Assembly: GCF_002899715.1 (NCBI RefSeq)
Contig: NZ_PPEK01000001.1
Location: 248,001 to 312,000 of the forward strand
Direction of reading: 5' to 3'
Origin: Enteroscipio rubneri
GTDB taxonomy: Bacteria > Actinomycetota > Coriobacteriia > Coriobacteriales > Eggerthellaceae
Length of the DNA stretch: 64,000 nucleotides
The notes beneath the pieces are model-generated. The model did no database searches. It saw only the letters and a program-made list of their open reading frames with translations, and was not told where the DNA came from. The position numbers and the translations under genes are program-made. Shown piece by piece: positions 60,293 to 64,000 of the stretch. Each line of letters opens with the position of its first letter. The first letter of the stretch is position 1.

Positions 60293-60922
60293 ATGCCATT
60301 CCTGGAACCCGACCGCTACTTTGCGCGCATCTCGCGCATAGACATCGAGCGCGACCTGTTGGCGCTGGGGTACCGATACGTGCTGCTCGACGTCGACAAC
60401 ACCATCCTCACCCGCGATACGCACGAAGTGCCGCGCGACGTAGGGGCATGGCTTGCCCGAGCGCGCGACGCCGGCATTGCGTTCTGCCTCGTTTCGAACA
60501 ACTGGCACGAAGGCGTATACCGCCTTGCGCGGCGCCTTTCTCTGCCCATCGTAGCCAAGGCCGTAAAGCCATTGCCGCCGGCGTTTCTCATAGCGCTCAA
60601 AAAACTCGAGGCGAAGCGCTCGGAGACCGTGGTGGTGGGTGATCAGTTGGTGACCGACGTGATGGGTGCTCATCTGCTCGGTATGAAGGCGTATCTTCTG
60701 GCCCCGCTCGTGGAACAGGATTTGCCCCACACGCTGCTTCTGCGCAACGTCGAGCACGCCATCATGGGCGAGCGCCAGCCGGAAGGCGCTACGACCATGC
60801 GCGAGGACGAAGGCTCCGAGCTTCCGTCGGGGCCCGTCGGCGCATCTTCGCCCCGCTGCACGTCCCATGCGGACGCGACGCAGCAGCCTGCATCGGAAGG
60901 CGACCTCGCGCACGAGCGCTAG
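60293..60922 (+). CDS. YqeG-family HAD phosphatase
   Basis: This is a 209-residue protein of the HAD-IIIA branch. Motif I is D-V-D-N-T (about 33-37, nucleophile Asp33), motif II is V-S-N-N near 68, Lys lies in A-K-A-V-K-P and motif III is G-D-Q-L-V-T-D. YqeG proteins are phosphatases of uncertain substrate; some relatives act on phosphatidylglycerophosphate. The first 160 residues cover the family, and the last 45 are a polar, Ser/Ala/Glu-rich tail of no known role. GAGGAG precedes ATG 60293. Confidence 0.82.
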   Translation: MPFLEPDRYFARISRIDIERDLLALGYRYVLLDVDNTILTRDTHEVPRDVGAWLARARDAGIAFCLVSNNWHEGVYRLARRLSLPIVAKAVKPLPPAFLIALKKLEAKRSETVVVGDQLVTDVMGAHLLGMKAYLLAPLVEQDLPHTLLLRNVEHAIMGERQPEGATTMREDEGSELPSGPVGASSPRCTSHADATQQPASEGDLAHER

Positions 60923-60971
60923 CCGATCGGGCAGCGGGCGCGATGAGCCCCGCCATCCGGCTGCAATCCCA

Positions 60972-61000
60972 TCGACCTCGCCAAAGCGGTGAGGTACAAT
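60972..61000 (+). promoter_or_regulatory. Promoter of the aroC-aroK-aroB operon
   Basis: TCGACC (60972-60977), a 17-base spacer and TACAAT (60995-61000) lie 36 bases before the aroC start. Confidence 0.55.
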
Positions 61001-61035
61001 AGCCAGCATCACCTAACCCGAGAAAGCAGCACGAT

Positions 61036-62208
61036 ATGCACTACATCACAGCGGGCGAGAGCCATGGACCGTGCCTCACGGCCATAGTCGACGGCGTCCC
61101 TGCGGGGCTGAAGCTGTCCGACACGCAGATCAACGCCGATCTGGCGCGGCGGCAAGCGGGATACGGCCGCGGCGGCCGCCAGCGCATCGAGCGCGATACT
61201 GTGGAGGTGACCTCCGGCGTTCGCTTCGGACGCACGCTCGGCACCCCGGTTTCGCTCGTTGTGCGCAACCGCGACTGGCAGAACTGGACCGATCGTATGG
61301 CGCCCTTCGGCGACGCCCCCGCCGACCTTTTGCGCGAGGTGACCCCGCGGCCGGGGCATGCCGACCTCGTGGGCGCGCTCAAGATCGACACCGACGACTG
61401 TCGCAACATCCTCGAGCGCGCAAGTGCCCGCGAAACCGCAGCCCGCGTAGCTGCAGCGGGCGTGGCACGCGAATTTTTGGCAGATCTGGGCGTCGAGGTG
61501 TTCTCGTACGTCGTCTCCATCGGAGAAGCGCGTTTCGAGGAAGAGGATCCCTTTATGACGGCCCCCGACTATAAGCCGCTGGCCATTGAGATGAGCGACG
61601 TGCGCTGCCCCGACGAGGAAGCCACCGAGGCCATGAAGGCCGCTATCGACCGCGCAAAAGAGGCCGGGGAGAGTCTCGGCGGCACGTTCCGCGTGGTGGC
61701 GACGGGTCTGCTGCCCGGGGTGGGTGGCTATGCGACGGCGGACGATCGACTGACGTCACGTTTGGGAGGAGCGCTGTTCTCAATCCCCGCCGTCAAGGGC
61801 GTCGAGTTCGGCCTTGGGTTCGAGGTCGCGCGGCGGCCCGGTTCTCAGGTGCATGATCCCATCGTGCTCGACGAGCAGGCAGGTTTTGTCCGTTCGTCCA
61901 ATAACGCCGGAGGCCTAGAAGGCGGCATGACCACGGGCATGCCGCTAATCGTGACGGCGGCCATGAAGCCCATCCCCACGCTCATGGCCCCCCTCGGCAC
62001 GGTGAACCTCGATACGCTTGAGGCGGAAAAGGCATCGAAGGAACGCAGCGATGTCTGCGCCGTGCCCGCCTGCGCGGTCGTTGCCGAGAGCGAAGTGGCG
62101 TTCGTCTTGGCCGAGGCCTATCTCCAGAAGTTCGGGCGCGATAACATGGCCGATATCAAAGCGGCGGTGAAGGCCTACCGCCAGCGCCTGAAAACGATGG
62201 CGCGCTGA
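61036..62208 (+). CDS. aroC: Chorismate synthase
   Basis: This is a 390-residue FMN-dependent enzyme that makes chorismate from EPSP. The signature motifs are G-E-S-H-G-P (about 7-12), R-R-Q-A-G-Y-G-R-G-G-R-Q-R-I-E (about 39-53) and the C-terminal R-S-S-N-N-A-G-G-L-E-G-G-M-T-T-G. All are present and in order. AGAAAG sits ten bases before ATG 61036. It is the first of three linked shikimate-pathway genes. Confidence 0.96.
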   Translation: MHYITAGESHGPCLTAIVDGVPAGLKLSDTQINADLARRQAGYGRGGRQRIERDTVEVTSGVRFGRTLGTPVSLVVRNRDWQNWTDRMAPFGDAPADLLREVTPRPGHADLVGALKIDTDDCRNILERASARETAARVAAAGVAREFLADLGVEVFSYVVSIGEARFEEEDPFMTAPDYKPLAIEMSDVRCPDEEATEAMKAAIDRAKEAGESLGGTFRVVATGLLPGVGGYATADDRLTSRLGGALFSIPAVKGVEFGLGFEVARRPGSQVHDPIVLDEQAGFVRSSNNAGGLEGGMTTGMPLIVTAAMKPIPTLMAPLGTVNLDTLEAEKASKERSDVCAVPACAVVAESEVAFVLAEAYLQKFGRDNMADIKAAVKAYRQRLKTMAR

Positions 62209-62229
62209 CACGACGACAGGAGACCAGCT

Positions 62230-62868
62230 ATGGAACAATCCGACAAGGCGTCGGGCCGCACGGTCGAGGAAGCTGCCGCGCCTTCGCCGTCCGCGGCCGA
62301 GAACGAAGTGCTCATACCGAAATCCGATCGGCCTACCTACGAGCTTGCCCGACCGGTATTCTTTGTGGGCTTTATGGTGGCCGGCAAGACGTCGGTATCG
62401 CGCAGGCTCGCGCGCAGCTGCGGCGTCGCATCGGTCGACCTCGACGGCTTCATAGAGCGCCGCGAAGGCAAGCCCATCAACCAGATGTTCGTCGAGATCG
62501 GCGAAGACGGCTTTCGCGCGATGGAGACTGCGGCACTCGATGAGTTCGCCGAAAAAGACCCGATGCTCATATCGTGCGGTGGCGGCATCGTACTGCGCCC
62601 CGAGAACCGCGAGATTCTCAAGAGCAAGGGCTTCGTGGTGTATCTGCAGGTGACGGCTGAGCAGGCTTACGAGCGCATCGGCGACGTCTCGACGCGCCCG
62701 AACTTCCGCGATCTGCCGACGGCGCGCAAGACCATCCAGGCGCGCCTGCCCATGTACGAGGACGTGGCCGACGTTATGGTCGATACGGTGGGCAAGAACA
62801 TTCCGACGGTCGCACGCGAAGTGCGCCGCGCGCTTGAGCGAGAGGGTGTTCTGTGCCAACGAAGGTGA
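62230..62868 (+). CDS. aroK: Shikimate kinase
   Basis: This is a 212-residue kinase that phosphorylates shikimate. A non-conserved 38-residue N-terminal extension precedes the core. Walker A is G-F-M-V-A-G-K-T-S (about 48-56), the shikimate-binding D-L-D (Asp about 73-75) is followed by F-I-E-R-R-E-G, and the substrate-binding loop is C-G-G-G-I-V (about 117-122). The lid Arg lies in R-P-N-F-R-D-L. CAGGAGA precedes ATG 62230. The end overlaps aroB by 16 bases. Confidence 0.92.
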   Translation: MEQSDKASGRTVEEAAAPSPSAAENEVLIPKSDRPTYELARPVFFVGFMVAGKTSVSRRLARSCGVASVDLDGFIERREGKPINQMFVEIGEDGFRAMETAALDEFAEKDPMLISCGGGIVLRPENREILKSKGFVVYLQVTAEQAYERIGDVSTRPNFRDLPTARKTIQARLPMYEDVADVMVDTVGKNIPTVAREVRRALEREGVLCQRR

Positions 62869-63962
62869 TCGTCGACATTCCGGGTGAGGCGCCCTATGAC
62901 GTGCGCATCGGGTCGGGTGTGCTCGCGCGTCTCGGTTCCCATCTGCGCGCAATGAGCGCGTTTGAAAACGTGGAGCGCGTGCTTGTGGTGACGGACGAGG
63001 AGGTGGCCCGGCTCTACCGCGCCGACGCGAAGGATTCGCTCGCGCAGGCGGGATTCCGTGTGAGCGACATAGCGGTCCCGCCGGGGGAACGTTCGAAGTC
63101 CCTCGACGTGATTGGCGAGATCTGGGAAGCCATGGCCGGCATCGGCCTCGGGCGGGACTGCGCCGTGGCGGCTCTCGGCGGCGGCGTTGTGGGTGATCTG
63201 GCTGGATTCGCCGCTGCCGCCTACATGCGCGGCGTGCCCGTGGTGCAGGTTCCCACCACGTTGCTCTCTATGGTGGACTCCTCTGTCGGCGGGAAGACCG
63301 GCGTGAATCTGGCGGCGGGCAAGAATCTCGTCGGCGCGTTCAAGCAGCCAGCCTATGTCTGCGCCGACACGGCGACGCTGGCTACGCTGCCCGATCGCGA
63401 ATGGACCTGCGGCTGCGCCGAGATAGCCAAGTCTGCCGTCATCGACTCCGACGAGTTCTTCTTCTGGCTTGCCGAAGCCGCAGAGAGGCTTGCTGCACGA
63501 GATGAAGACGTGACGGCCGAGGCCATCGCGCGTTCGGTGGTATTCAAGGCCGATGTCGTCGCCGCCGACAAGGCCGAAAGCAACGGGGTGCGCGAGTGCT
63601 TGAACTACGGCCACACGCTCGGCCATGCCGTGGAGGCCCTGGCAGGTTATGGCACGTTCTCGCATGGGGCAGCCGTGGCGGAGGGCATGAGGTTTGCGGC
63701 ACGCTTGGCTGCGGCGCTCGTCGGAGCGTCCCTTGACTTTGTGCGGGCGCAGGACGATCTGCTCGACGCGCTCGGGCTGCCAGTGCTCGATTGGTTGGCC
63801 GAACCGGCGGACATGCTGGATGCAATGAAGCGGGACAAGAAGGCGCGCGGCGGACGCATTCGCTTCGTGCTGCCGCGCGACGTGGGTTCATGGGAGGTTT
63901 CGGACGTCGATGACGAAATCCTTCTCGAGCACCTTGATGCATGGAGACGATCGAAGGAGTAG
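62853..63962 (+). CDS. aroB: 3-dehydroquinate synthase
   Basis: This is a 369-residue NAD-dependent enzyme that cyclises DAHP to 3-dehydroquinate. The nucleotide-binding G-G-G-V-V-G-D-L-A-G-F (about 109-119) and V-P-T-T-L-L-S-M-V-D-S-S-V-G-G-K-T-G-V are typical. Metal ligands lie in G-C-A-E-I-A-K (Glu) and Y-G-H-T-L-G-H-A-V-E (His). The start is GTG 62853, inside the end of aroK, so translation is coupled. Length is normal for the family. Confidence 0.95.
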   Translation: MPTKVIVDIPGEAPYDVRIGSGVLARLGSHLRAMSAFENVERVLVVTDEEVARLYRADAKDSLAQAGFRVSDIAVPPGERSKSLDVIGEIWEAMAGIGLGRDCAVAALGGGVVGDLAGFAAAAYMRGVPVVQVPTTLLSMVDSSVGGKTGVNLAAGKNLVGAFKQPAYVCADTATLATLPDREWTCGCAEIAKSAVIDSDEFFFWLAEAAERLAARDEDVTAEAIARSVVFKADVVAADKAESNGVRECLNYGHTLGHAVEALAGYGTFSHGAAVAEGMRFAARLAAALVGASLDFVRAQDDLLDALGLPVLDWLAEPADMLDAMKRDKKARGGRIRFVLPRDVGSWEVSDVDDEILLEHLDAWRRSKE

Positions 63963-63970
63963 ACGAGCCC

Positions 63971-64000
63971 ATGGACGAACAGGATCTGGACGGGCTGGAA
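63971..64000 (+). CDS. Start of a further gene, cut by window end
   Basis: An ATG eight bases after the aroB stop opens ten codons (M-D-E-Q-D-L-D-G-L-E) up to the window edge. Its close spacing suggests membership of the aro operon. The product cannot be identified. Confidence 0.4.
   Translation, partial: MDEQDLDGLE

Noticed and set aside
1-64000. CRISPR arrays and complete insertion sequences
   Set aside because: No regularly spaced direct repeats and no transposase or integrase reading frame were found in the window.

Overview
The window looks like a chromosomal segment from an anaerobic, GC-rich member of the Coriobacteriia, most likely Eggerthellaceae (Eggerthella, Gordonibacter or a close relative). 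This is an inference from gene content: a cytochrome c maturation cluster next to multiheme cytochromes, a Tat-exported flavoprotein reductase paired with a multiheme c-type lipoprotein, an anaerobic ribonucleotide reductase, very large InlB/MBG-repeat surface proteins, and uniformly high GC with strong Shine-Dalgarno (SD) sites. No rRNA gene or named strain marker is present, so the species is not settled.

Layout. Bases 1-3000 are low in GC and decayed. They hold a HEPN-motif protein, the 3' part of a tRNA-Ala gene with its terminator (probably the scar of an integrated element), a frameshifted dgt remnant and a second tRNA-like core. From 3.1 to 9.9 kb there is a five-heme membrane cytochrome followed by ccmE-F-A-B-C-D. 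From 9.9 to 15.1 kb come galU, a TetR gene broken at a run of nine G, and an oxidoreductase / small protein / MFS operon. From 15.3 to 19.6 kb everything is on the minus strand: a D-2-hydroxyacid dehydrogenase, a beta-lactamase-fold hydrolase, a TDT-family transporter, and two paralogous candidate small RNA genes with C-rich anti-SD-like loops. From 19.8 to 26.9 kb are a homocysteine methyltransferase-like protein, nrdD-nrdG behind probable NrdR boxes, an MscS channel and a DUF2804 protein. From 26.9 to 32 kb lies a minus-strand type IV filament operon with a transglutaminase-like lipoprotein.

From 32.5 to 40.2 kb there is a 2348-residue adhesin and a two-TM partner. From 40.5 to 46.8 kb are pstSCAB and a PhoB/PhoR-like two-component system. 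From 46.9 to 50.7 kb are an XRE regulator, a double-winged-helix MarR-like regulator, and the flavoprotein/cytochrome reductase pair. From 51 to 64 kb is core genome: aroD, rarA, a DUF948-like protein, an AI-2E-family permease, alaS, ruvX, mltG, yqeG, aroC, aroK, aroB and the start of another gene.

How the parts connect. The ccm genes would attach heme to the two multiheme cytochromes in the window. Both cytochromes carry CX3CH or CX4CH sites, and CcmE has the CXXXY variant of its heme-binding motif, which fits the so-called System I* seen in some anaerobes. The Tat flavoprotein and six-heme lipoprotein would pass electrons to an unidentified acceptor outside the membrane. The strongest candidate for something undescribed is the pair of structured RNAs near 16.4 and 19.5 kb. 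A hairpin in them covaries between copies while keeping a UNCG tetraloop, and their loops resemble the anti-SD sequence of 16S rRNA.
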